Origin: CAVZXS01 sp963779325
GTDB lineage: Bacteria > Bacteroidota > Bacteroidia > Chitinophagales > Chitinophagaceae
Direction: 5' to 3'
Assembly (NCBI GenBank): GCA_963779325.1
Contig: CAVZXS010000007.1
Coordinates: 186,001-250,000 of the forward strand
Length of the DNA stretch: 64,000 bases
Shown: positions 1 to 7,511 of the stretch, one piece after another
Numbering within the stretch: position 1 is the first letter of the stretch
How the letters are laid out: every line of letters starts with the position of its first letter
The notes under the pieces: generated by a model
Told to the model about the DNA's origin: nothing
Database searches by the model: none
The model's input: only the letters and a program-made list of their open reading frames with translations
Made by a program: the position numbers and the translations under genes

Positions 1-64
1 TGTCCATAACTTTTCGGGTTCATTATCCGTTACATATCGAAAGCAGTACTAAATTTTACCCTAC

Positions 65-820
65 ATGAGGAATGGCCTTATTCTTTTTCTTACATTTCTT
101 TTTAACGGCTCCGTTTTTTCGCAAAACGCAACCGTACTTTTAAAGGAAGCGGAAATATTAGAACAACAACTAAAGGAGCAGGAAGCATTTGATAAATATA
201 AGCAGGTGCTTAAAGCCGATCCCCGTAATTATGCAGCGCTGTGGAAATGCAGCGAACTTTGCAGTCGTATTGGTAACAGGCAGGCGACAAAAGTAAAGAA
301 GACGGATTTTTTCAGTGCGGGTCGTACCTATGCCGAAACAGCAATAAAAGTAAATCCTTCAGGTGCCGATGCCTACTATGCATTGTCAGTAGCTATGGGA
401 CGAAGGGCATTAATAGAAAGCGGCAATGACAAAGTAAAAGCCGTACGAGAAATAAAAACGAACGCGGATAAAGCGGTTCAGTTAAACCCTAATCATGGCA
501 GGGCCTGGCATGTAATAGGTAAGTGGAATTATGAAGTAAATAATTTGAGCGGGCTGGAAAAAGCTGCTTTGAAAGTTTTTTACGGAGGGTTACCGCCGGC
601 TTCGTTAAAGAATGCCATCAGCGCTTACGAAAAAGCAAAAAAATTAGAACCGAATTTCGCACTTAATAATTTGGAGTTGGCAAAAGCCTATCATAAAAAT
701 GATGAGGATGCCAAAGCCATTACTTTATTAAAACAACTGCCTTCTTTTCCCGATAAAACCCTGGATGATTCGCATATAAAAGCCGAAGGGAAAAAACTGC
801 TGGAGAAATTGCAGGATTAA
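65..820 (+). CDS. Secreted TPR protein, RMD1-like
   Basis: The 251-residue protein starts with a Sec signal peptide (hydrophobic residues 4-17, cleavage near FSQ-N at 20). Tetratricopeptide-like helical pairs follow: about 28-65 (EAFDKYKQVLKADPRN), 85-115, 145-175 and 190-235 (AYEKAKKLEPNF, LAKAYHKNDEDAKAI). The order of helices and the GRAWHVIGKWNYEV plus GGLPPASLKNAI segments resemble the bacterial relatives of eukaryotic regulator-of-microtubule-dynamics proteins (RMD1/FAM82). That resemblance is from memory of the family. The role is unknown; it is presumably a periplasmic scaffold. It is followed by a MITE at 867-1032 and then mutS2. The start is the only ATG that leaves a complete signal peptide. 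Confidence 0.85.
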   Translation: MRNGLILFLTFLFNGSVFSQNATVLLKEAEILEQQLKEQEAFDKYKQVLKADPRNYAALWKCSELCSRIGNRQATKVKKTDFFSAGRTYAETAIKVNPSGADAYYALSVAMGRRALIESGNDKVKAVREIKTNADKAVQLNPNHGRAWHVIGKWNYEVNNLSGLEKAALKVFYGGLPPASLKNAISAYEKAKKLEPNFALNNLELAKAYHKNDEDAKAITLLKQLPSFPDKTLDDSHIKAEGKKLLEKLQD

Positions 821-866
821 AGGCGATAGTACTAACAAATTTATTTTCAAAAACAAGTTAATACAA

Positions 867-1032
867 GGAGAAATGGGTGCATTCCAAATTGTCGCATCAC
901 CGGGTTTCACTATCTCTTCAATTATCAGAAACTGCATCCCTTCCTCGGAGGGGGCTTAGGAGATTTCTCTTAGAAAAACTCAATAAGGGGTGGGTCTAGA
1001 TATGCGATAATTTGGAATGCACCCGGAGAAAT
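867..1032. mobile_element. MITE, family 1, with 8-bp target duplication
   Basis: The element itself is 875-1024 (150 bp). Its ends are inverted repeats of 23 bp with one mismatch, beginning GGGTGCATTCCAAATT. It is flanked on both sides by the identical octamer GGAGAAAT (867-874 and 1025-1032), which is a target-site duplication. It has no coding capacity. The interior holds a GC-rich hairpin (CCTCGGAGG). A second, diverged copy lies at 55518-55650 and a solo end at 24722-24739. No transposase with these ends is in the window, so mobilisation would have to be in trans. Confidence 0.85.
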
Positions 1033-1104
1033 TTAATCTTTCTTACTAACTCTTTTCTTCCGAAATTCGCACTTCACTAAAACCCTTTTTTTAGGTTAGG
1101 TATA

Positions 1105-3210
1105 ATGAAATTATTTCCTGAACAGGCGCATATACAATTAGAGTTTCATAAAGTAAAGACTTTACTGGCGGAGCATTGCAAAACGGAGTATGCCAAAGCG
1201 AAGTCAGAACAACTGCGCATTCATACCAAAATAGAATTTATAGAAAGGGAACTGAAGCAAACGCATGAGTACATACAGCTGCAGGGTGTTTATTTCCCCA
1301 ATGATTATGTGCTGAATTTATCAAAAGAATTAAAACTGCTGGGTATTCCCGGTGCTGTTTTAAGCGGCGCGGAATTGATACTGATCAGGAAACTCACTGA
1401 AAGTATTCATAACATTTTCAGGTGGTTTGATGCTGAAAGAAGAGCTTCTTATATCGGGTTGGTGCAGGTAATTGAAAGCACCTATTATGAAAAAGTAATT
1501 AATGAATTAATTGATGAAATAATAGATGAATACGGTGTAGTAAAAGATAACGCTTCTGATACGTTGAAAAATATCAGGATGAGTTTGTACCGAAAAAGAA
1601 ATGAGCAACGAAGATTGTTTGATAAACTGATAGCCAAACTGAATAAGGCCGGCCACTTAGCTGAGATTGAAGAAAGTTTTATGAACGGCCGCCGTGTATT
1701 GGCGGTATTTGCGGAGCAAAAAAGAACGGTGAAAGGAATTTTGCACGGCGAGAGTGACAGCCGTAAAACATCTTTTATAGAACCTGAAGAAACCGTTGGT
1801 ATCAATAATGAAATTTATTCGTTGGAGAGTGATGAAAGCAGTGAAGTGTACAGGCTGCTGCGGGAATTAACTGCAAGACTCTCCATGTATGCGCCCCTGC
1901 TTACGGGTTATCATGCCGTCATAGGCGAGTACGATTATATACGTGCCAAAGCCAAGTTGGCTGTAGATATGAAAGCGGAGTATCCGCAAATAATCGATAA
2001 GGCGCATATACATTTGGTAAATGCGTATCACCCGTTATTGTATTTGTACAATCAAAAATCGGGCAAGCCTACTATTCCCGTTTCATTAACGCTTGATGAA
2101 AAAAACAGGATATTAGTTATAAGCGGACCCAATGCCGGCGGCAAAACAGTTACTATGAAAACCGTAGGACTTTTGCAAATGATGGTGCAAAGCGGTTTAT
2201 TGGTGCCGGTACATCCATCATCGCAGTTTGGTATTTTTAAACAATTACTGATTCATATTGGCGATACCCAAAATTTGGAATTTGAGTTGAGTACGTACAG
2301 CAGCCATTTGCTGCACATGAAACATTTTATAGAAACGGCCAACGGCAAAACATTATTTTTTATAGATGAATTGGGCAGCGGCAGCGACCCCAACTTGGGC
2401 GGCGCCTTTGCCGAAGTGATAATGGAAGAACTGGGAAGAAAACACGCCATCGGTATTGTTACCACGCACTACCTCAATTTGAAAGTGATGGCCGGTAAAA
2501 CGCCCGGTATTTTAAACGGAGCAATGGCATTTGATGAAAAAAATTTATTGCCCTTATATAAACTGATTGCAGGCAAACCCGGTAGCTCTTATACTTTTTC
2601 CATTGCCGAAAGAATTGGTTTGGATAAGCGATTGATAAGCCGTGCAAGGCAATTGGTGGACGAAGATCATTTCCGGTTGGATAAATTATTGAATCGTACC
2701 GAACAGGATTTGCAGGAAGTAGAAAAGAAGCAGAGCGAGTTGCAAAAATTGCTGAGAGAAAATGACAGGCTGAAAAAAGAAATGGAGCAGTTGATGAATA
2801 AAGAAAAACATCAGCAGCAGGTAGAACTATTGAAACAGCAAAATAAAATAACCGAAGACCGGATTGTGTACCTGAAGGATATGGAAAGAAGATTGAAGCA
2901 GATAGTAATGGATTGGCGAAAGACGGATGATAAAAAGAAAGTGATGAAGGAAATGGAAGCATTGTTATTTAAAAAGAATGAAAATAAAGCAGCCGGTAAA
3001 ATGCAAAAGAAAATTGACTCCGCTTTTGATGAAATAGATGCGGAGATAAAAATTGGTGTAAAAGTAAAAATGAAAAAGAACCACCAAGTGGGAGAGGTAA
3101 TGGAGCTGCGCGGAAAACGGGCGGTTGTAAAAATCGGTTTGCTGCCCATGCAGGTTGATTTAAATGATTTGGTGGTAGTGAGGGAGAAAAAAGAAAGTTT
3201 GCCTTCGTGA
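1105..3210 (+). CDS. mutS2: MutS2-family ATPase without Smr domain
   Basis: The 701-residue protein has the MutS2 layout: N-terminal core/lever helices (1-300), an ABC-type ATPase with Walker A GPNAGGKT near residue 341 and Walker B FFIDELGSGSDP near 418, then a long coiled coil (about 510-630) and a KOW-like strand domain near 650-695. MutS2 binds branched DNA or collided ribosomes and limits recombination in the bacteria where it has been studied. Those proteins are near 780 residues and end in an Smr nuclease domain. This one stops directly after the KOW-like segment, and the next 30 bp lead into the acetyltransferase gene, so the Smr domain is absent rather than frameshifted. The start ATG directly follows the AGGTTAGGTATA leader. 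Confidence 0.93.
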   Translation: MKLFPEQAHIQLEFHKVKTLLAEHCKTEYAKAKSEQLRIHTKIEFIERELKQTHEYIQLQGVYFPNDYVLNLSKELKLLGIPGAVLSGAELILIRKLTESIHNIFRWFDAERRASYIGLVQVIESTYYEKVINELIDEIIDEYGVVKDNASDTLKNIRMSLYRKRNEQRRLFDKLIAKLNKAGHLAEIEESFMNGRRVLAVFAEQKRTVKGILHGESDSRKTSFIEPEETVGINNEIYSLESDESSEVYRLLRELTARLSMYAPLLTGYHAVIGEYDYIRAKAKLAVDMKAEYPQIIDKAHIHLVNAYHPLLYLYNQKSGKPTIPVSLTLDEKNRILVISGPNAGGKTVTMKTVGLLQMMVQSGLLVPVHPSSQFGIFKQLLIHIGDTQNLEFELSTYSSHLLHMKHFIETANGKTLFFIDELGSGSDPNLGGAFAEVIMEELGRKHAIGIVTTHYLNLKVMAGKTPGILNGAMAFDEKNLLPLYKLIAGKPGSSYTFSIAERIGLDKRLISRARQLVDEDHFRLDKLLNRTEQDLQEVEKKQSELQKLLRENDRLKKEMEQLMNKEKHQQQVELLKQQNKITEDRIVYLKDMERRLKQIVMDWRKTDDKKKVMKEMEALLFKKNENKAAGKMQKKIDSAFDEIDAEIKIGVKVKMKKNHQVGEVMELRGKRAVVKIGLLPMQVDLNDLVVVREKKESLPS

Positions 3211-3242
3211 TAAAGAATTACTAAAGACTTACGGGATAAATC

Positions 3243-3728
3243 ATGTTTGAAATAAGAAAAGCAACGCCCGCAGATAGCGATCAAATTTGGGAAATAATTG
3301 AACCGGTAATCGCCGGCGGCGATACCTATGTCTTTGATCCTTTATCAGGAAAAGAAAAAATGCTTGCCTATTGGTGCGGCGATGGCAGGCATACTTATGT
3401 TGCTGTATTAAACGGCAAGATTGCCGGTACTTTTGTTATTAAGGACAATCAACCCGATCTTGGCTCGCATATTGCTAATGCCGGGTATATGACTTTGCCT
3501 TCAGCAGCGGGGCAGGGTATTGGAAAAGCAATGGGAGAATTTTCTTTAGAAGAAGCGAAACGATTGGGGTATCATGCAATGCAGTTTAATATTGTTGTAA
3601 AGAGTAATGAAAGAGCTGTGAGGTTATGGGAAAAGTTAGGATTTAAAATAATCGGCGAAATACCTGAAGCATTTAATCATAAGCAGAATGGATTGACCAA
3701 CGCTTACATTATGTATCGTAAACTTTGA
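3243..3728 (+). CDS. GNAT-family N-acetyltransferase
   Basis: The 161-residue protein is a single GNAT fold. The acetyl-CoA pyrophosphate loop is AAGQGIGKAMG near residues 88-98. It is followed by the helix EEAKRLGYHAMQFNIV and the C-terminal NERAVRLWEKLGFKIIGEIP, which is typical of the family. GNAT enzymes move an acetyl group from acetyl-CoA to an amine; the acceptor cannot be told from sequence. The gene lies 32 bp after mutS2 and may be co-transcribed with it. Transcription ends at the perfect hairpin at 3742-3769. Confidence 0.9.
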   Translation: MFEIRKATPADSDQIWEIIEPVIAGGDTYVFDPLSGKEKMLAYWCGDGRHTYVAVLNGKIAGTFVIKDNQPDLGSHIANAGYMTLPSAAGQGIGKAMGEFSLEEAKRLGYHAMQFNIVVKSNERAVRLWEKLGFKIIGEIPEAFNHKQNGLTNAYIMYRKL

Positions 3729-3741
3729 TAGACGCAAAACA

Positions 3742-3769
3742 AAAATGCCCCGCCGAAGCGGGGCATTTT
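3742..3769. terminator. Bidirectional rho-independent terminator
   Basis: A perfect 12-bp stem (AAAATGCCCCGC with its complement) closes a CGAA loop. The stem has A and T runs on its two sides, so it can end both the acetyltransferase transcript on the plus strand and the converging DUF2911 gene on the minus strand. Confidence 0.9.
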
Positions 3770-3790
3770 CAATATCAAAAAAACAAAAAT

Positions 3791-4621
3791 CTATTTCAAC
3801 GTCTTCAGCAAATCCTTATTCAGTTTTATATAATCATCATTTTTTGCAGTAGTAGCCAATTCAATAGATTTATTGGCAGCTGCAATGGCTTCGTCTTTTT
3901 TACCCAATTTAGCCAAGCAATTGGCACGTTGGTGATGCACCCAAAATGCATTGGGGTTTTGCTCTATCGCTTTATCAAACCAACTCAATGCTTTGTTTAA
4001 GTCTTTAGCATTATCCATATAATACATAGCAGCGCCAAAATAAGGACGGTTGTCTTTGTTCATAGCATCATCAATCTGCTTCATTACTTTGCTTTCTACA
4101 TCGGTAGTAATAGGAAGGCTCACAACCGTTTTTTCCCACATCAGGTGCAGCTCGCAACTGGTAGCTTTTACATTGGCAAATTGCATAGTAAAGCTCTCCA
4201 CATTATTGACAGTGCTGATAGGCAATGCATTTACTCTAACCACATCGCTTTCCTGTTTGTATGCGTCGGGACCGGTTACATCGGTTTGTTTGCTGATGAT
4301 TAATGTCCAGCTGTTTTTATCAGGAATAGACAGTAAACCATATTTACCCGCCGGTACTTTCTTATCACCTATTGTTACTTCATCGGCAAATGTAATGGTA
4401 GTAGCCTGGTTGGCACCGGTACGCCATACTTTACCAAAGGGTACCAGGTCGCCCATTATTTTACGGCCTTTTCCATTGGGTCTTGAGTAAGAAAGCTCAA
4501 TGGATCCTAATCCAAAATCCTGTTTGATGGTTTGTGTAGAACTGGGTGCAGGTGTTTTCAGTTGCTGCGCAATAGCTGTGCTGCTCAGCGCAACGGCAGC
4601 GATAAAAAATATTTTTTTCAT
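3791..4621 (-). CDS. DUF2911 protein with C-terminal TPR
   Basis: The 276-residue protein has a signal peptide (residues 1-18, ending AIAQ). A DUF2911 domain follows over about 25-170, with the family hallmarks YSRPNGKGRKI, VPFGKVWRTGANQATTI, VPAGKYGLLSIP and W-TLIIS. The last 90 residues form TPR-like helices (ALSWFDKAIEQNPNAFWVHHQRANCLAKL). DUF2911 proteins are common and uncharacterised in Bacteroidota. The protein is probably periplasmic; no function is assigned. It stands alone between the terminator at 3742-3769 and the sigma/anti-sigma pair. Confidence 0.9.
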   Translation of the reverse strand: MKKIFFIAAVALSSTAIAQQLKTPAPSSTQTIKQDFGLGSIELSYSRPNGKGRKIMGDLVPFGKVWRTGANQATTITFADEVTIGDKKVPAGKYGLLSIPDKNSWTLIISKQTDVTGPDAYKQESDVVRVNALPISTVNNVESFTMQFANVKATSCELHLMWEKTVVSLPITTDVESKVMKQIDDAMNKDNRPYFGAAMYYMDNAKDLNKALSWFDKAIEQNPNAFWVHHQRANCLAKLGKKDEAIAAANKSIELATTAKNDDYIKLNKDLLKTLK

Positions 4622-4659
4622 AAAAATGTGTGTTTTGTTTAGAAAGGCGAAGGTAGTGT

Positions 4660-4694
4660 AAGCAGTACGAAGTACAAAGTATGAAGTATAAAGA
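4660..4694. repeat. Short heptad-phased tract
   Basis: Five 7-bp units in perfect register, such as ACGAAGT and ACAAAGT, each with AGT or AGA at the same phase. It lies in the gap between the DUF2911 gene and the anti-sigma-like gene. It is a small member of the tract class seen at 7404, 15704 and 48095. Confidence 0.7.
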
Positions 4695-4793
4695 GGTGTG
4701 TTTCAAGTCCGGTATACCTAACGATGCTCTACATTCAGTACAAATAGTTCGAAGACATAAAGAAAAATTAAAATACAAAGCTGATGCACCCCT

Positions 4794-6242
4794 TTAGGGG
4801 ATGGGGGCAGGGGCGGGGGCAAAATTCACCGTAACCTTGGCCCTGCTATTTTTATTTTTTCTTTTCCATTTGGGGCCTTCTTTTATCAGTCGCAGCGCTT
4901 CTTTATCACATTCTGCGCAAAGCGATTTTTCTACTTTCAGGTTCACGGGTTTGCCGTTTCGGTTTACATCGAAAGAAACTTCTACACCGGCGCCGGGTTT
5001 TTGTGTGGCGGGTATATTTGGTTCGTTCAAATTATTGATTACATATACATCATAATTATCCCAGCCATCTTCAGGTTCGGGTTCTTCCTCTACCGGGGCT
5101 TTTTCTTTTGCAAGTGAACGGGCTTTGGAAGCCACTTTCTTTTTTGCTCCGTAACCTGTAACCACTACTTCCTGCAAATTAGATTTGTCTTCTTTTAATA
5201 CTAATTGAGCAGGCGCCCGGTTGTTTTGCTGCAACCTGTATTGGTTTTGTTCAAAACCTACCGAACGCACCTGTACATTTAATGCGGTATCCGGTGAAGT
5301 CAATGTGAAATAACCCTTAGCATCGGCATAAGTACCCACCTTATCATCCACATTGGTTACATTGGCAAAAGGCAATGCATTGTTATTGGCATCGGTTACA
5401 CGACCCGTAAATACATTGATTCTTGCTCTTTGCTCTGCCTGCCTGTTCTGAGCAGCATTTGCGGTCTCCGCATCCCGACTTTTGAATTTATATTCATCAT
5501 CAGCTTTTTCGTTCAATATACCTCGTGTATCGTTTCTACCAATATTATCTTTCGTTGTTATTTGTTTATCAGCAGCCGCTGCGGTTTCTTTACGTTCAAT
5601 AACAGGTGTGGTTGCAGGGGCTTGACCCGCATTAGCTGAGGGAGGTGGGGTAGTTACAGCGCTAATATCTCTCTCGGCTTCTTTAGGAGAAACAGTTGTA
5701 TTTAATTCAACCGCTGCTTCCGACTTTTGATCCTTAGTCGGTTCAGCAATTGTACCGTTATTACCTGCCGGCGCATTATTTTTTTTAGTAAGATCACCGG
5801 TATTACCCGATGAGTCTCTCAGCACAAATTCTTCTTTTGCATCCGCTGACGGAGATTTTTCGCTTTCTTTTGTATCTATTGCGGCAATATCAGGTTTCAC
5901 TTTTTGATTAAATCCAAATTGATACACCAATAAACCCGTGCCCAATAAGCCGATAACGGCTGCGGCTATTTTCAACCATGCTTTCGATCCCGAAGGTAAT
6001 ACGGGATTCATGCTTACTACCTTAGCGCTTTGTACACGATTATCGATAGTTTTTTTTAGCCAATCTATATCCGCGGGTATTGTTTTACTGTGCCGGTAGC
6101 CTTCCAACGCATCAGCCAGGAACGGATCATCCAATGCCGCTTTTTCTATAGCATGCATTTCAAAACTATTCATCTTGCCGCTATGATATTTTTCAATATC
6201 GGCTGCTGAATACATTTTAATATTGTTATCCTGTTCTGACAT
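4794..6242 (-). CDS. Anti-sigma-like membrane protein with TonB C-terminal domain
   Basis: The 482-residue protein has several parts. Residues 1-75 form the short cytoplasmic helix-rich head (YSAADIEKYHSGKM, ALDDPFLADALEGY) usual in proteins encoded beside Bacteroidota ECF sigma factors. One membrane segment lies at about 88-110. A long Ala/Thr/Pro/Lys-rich linker runs from 115-275, a carboxypeptidase-regulatory-like domain from 278-350 (GRVTDANNNALPFANV, GYFTLTSPD), and a TonB-type C-terminal domain from 395-480 (VEVSFDVNRNGKPVNLKV, ALRLIKEGPKW). The sigma gene lies 107 bp upstream on the same strand, so the head probably holds that sigma factor. The TonB-like tail suggests contact with an outer-membrane receptor plug; that is inference. 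Confidence 0.82.
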   Translation of the reverse strand: MSEQDNNIKMYSAADIEKYHSGKMNSFEMHAIEKAALDDPFLADALEGYRHSKTIPADIDWLKKTIDNRVQSAKVVSMNPVLPSGSKAWLKIAAAVIGLLGTGLLVYQFGFNQKVKPDIAAIDTKESEKSPSADAKEEFVLRDSSGNTGDLTKKNNAPAGNNGTIAEPTKDQKSEAAVELNTTVSPKEAERDISAVTTPPPSANAGQAPATTPVIERKETAAAADKQITTKDNIGRNDTRGILNEKADDEYKFKSRDAETANAAQNRQAEQRARINVFTGRVTDANNNALPFANVTNVDDKVGTYADAKGYFTLTSPDTALNVQVRSVGFEQNQYRLQQNNRAPAQLVLKEDKSNLQEVVVTGYGAKKKVASKARSLAKEKAPVEEEPEPEDGWDNYDVYVINNLNEPNIPATQKPGAGVEVSFDVNRNGKPVNLKVEKSLCAECDKEALRLIKEGPKWKRKNKNSRAKVTVNFAPAPAPIP

Positions 6243-6264
6243 TTTTTAAAATACTAAATAATAA

Positions 6265-6383
6265 GAAACAAATTCCAAGAAACAAAAAACAAAAAAACAA
6301 AAAACAAAATCTAAAAGACAAAAAACAAAATACAAATCGCAAACTTGGTTTATCTTTTTACTTCTAACTTTTGACTTGTTTTA
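6265..6383. repeat. Heptad-phased tract spanning the sigma/anti-sigma gap
   Basis: From 6265 to about 6341 the sequence splits into consecutive 7-mers such as GAAACAA, ATTCCAA and AAAGACA without losing register. The same phase continues to about 6383 with units ending in ACT (TTTTACT, TCTAACT, TTTGACT), which lie inside the 3' end of the sigma gene. The last residues of the sigma factor (QKLEVKR) are therefore encoded by the tract. Confidence 0.75.
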
Positions 6384-6940
6384 TCCATACAATTTTTCAA
6401 ATTCCTTCTGCCGTTTTGAATACAGCTTCTTACCATATTCCATTCCTGCCCGGTTATTTCTACTATTTCATTGTAGCACTTACTTTCTAAGTAAAACAAT
6501 TTAACGGCTTCTTTTTGTTCTTTATCCAATGTTTCAAGGCAGGCTGCCATTTTGTTCAAGCTCTCTTCTTTTTCAAATACACCATTCAGATGCAATTCTT
6601 CCGTGCTTTGCACAAATGCCGGGTTAAATTCAACTGTTTTTAAGTTCTTCGGTGTCCGCAACTGCATCAGGCAGTGGTTAATAGACAATTTATACAGCCA
6701 ACTTTTAAAATTATCTACATCATGCTTTTTCAATTTTGATACCAGTTCTTCAAAAATCTGCATTACGGCGTCCTTGCTTTTTTCCGAATCTTTAAAATAC
6801 TTAAGACAAACGCCGTATACCAGCTCCATGTATCGCTGGTACAACTGCCCCAACACCTGCAAATCTTCTGACTTTTTGTACAAAGCCACCAACTCAGCAT
6901 CGGTTTGCGGGGAACTTGATATGTTCTTTAAAAAAGACAA
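6350..6940 (-). CDS. ECF-type RNA polymerase sigma factor
   Basis: The 196-residue protein has sigma region 2 at about 25-95 (ELVALYKKSEDL, YGVCLKYFKDSEKSKDAVMQIFEEL, NFKSWLYKLSINHCL) and region 4 at about 130-190 (MAACLETLDKEQKEAVKLFYLESKCYNEI, the -35 recognition helix). The reading frame needs a TTG start (6938-6940). An in-frame TAA lies just upstream and the first ATG would remove region 2.1. A TATTTTG box lies about 15 bp upstream, so the mRNA may be almost leaderless. The gene is followed by the membrane anti-sigma-like gene. The target regulon cannot be read from the window. Confidence 0.9.
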   Translation of the reverse strand: MSFLKNISSSPQTDAELVALYKKSEDLQVLGQLYQRYMELVYGVCLKYFKDSEKSKDAVMQIFEELVSKLKKHDVDNFKSWLYKLSINHCLMQLRTPKNLKTVEFNPAFVQSTEELHLNGVFEKEESLNKMAACLETLDKEQKEAVKLFYLESKCYNEIVEITGQEWNMVRSCIQNGRRNLKNCMDKTSQKLEVKR

Positions 6941-7080
6941 CGGTTAAAATTACAAAATAAAACTTTATGTCAGGCATGAGTGCCTTATTGAGTTTCCCTT
7001 TACTGAACAAATAAAGATGGGTTGTCTGTCTTAGTTCGTACTAAGCTAGGTATTAGTCTTCCGATAGCTATCAGGGCTAA

Positions 7081-7276
7081 GCGGGACAGCCCAATGTCAT
7101 TAAGTTAAAGGATCAACTGATGAATTGCGCCGCCCCCGCCCGTCCCGTTCAAGCGGGCTTCAGGGCGGTGCAATTTTTTTTGGACTAAAGCCAATACAAT
7201 CTTTCAACATTCTATCCTTGCCCTGATGGGCAAGGCAATTGAAACCTCTTAATTTAATGAGATTGCGGGACAGCCC
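7081..7276. mobile_element. Hairpin-rich element A1 with 12-bp flanking direct repeats
   Basis: The element is 7093-7264 (172 bp). It begins AATGTCATTAAGTTAA and ends with the near-complement TTAATTTAATGAGATT. It is flanked by two identical copies of GCGGGACAGCCC (7081-7092 and 7265-7276), which look like a target duplication. The interior carries hairpins: CCCGTTCAAGCGGG and TTGCCCTGATGGGCAA. It is a close reverse-orientation relative of the element at 44399-44603. The rest of the 570-bp gap (6941-7511) has no credible gene. Confidence 0.8.
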
Positions 7277-7403
7277 TCCAGCGGCAGAAAGTATTTTCGG
7301 CAGCAGCAGTCTTTTGCTTATCCATAAAACGTCAAACAACGAAGACGGGCAAACATTTTTATAGAAAAATTTATGCAATTATTTCCGGAGCTGCATCCTG
7401 TTT

Positions 7404-7508
7404 GAAAATCAAAAGTCAAAAGGCAAAATTTAAAAGTCAAAACGCAAAAAACAAAACACAATATTCAATATCTAAACTTAGAACTTATAACCTAAAACTT
7501 AAAACTTT
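7404..7508. repeat. 15 phased heptamers ending at a start codon
   Basis: Fifteen contiguous 7-mers keep exact register, for example AAAAGTC, AAAAGGC, AAAACGC, then GAACTTA, TAACCTA, AAACTTT. Units differ but keep an A-run in one half and a C or CTTA in the other. The tract ends three bases before the ATG at 7512, so it forms the whole 5' leader of that gene. Confidence 0.85.
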
Positions 7509-7511
7509 CCA

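Noticed and set aside
7160..7378. A 72-codon frame on the minus strand in the gap before the T9SS-tail gene
   Set aside because: It is coded by the A1 element and its flanks, with no family resemblance and no promoter.
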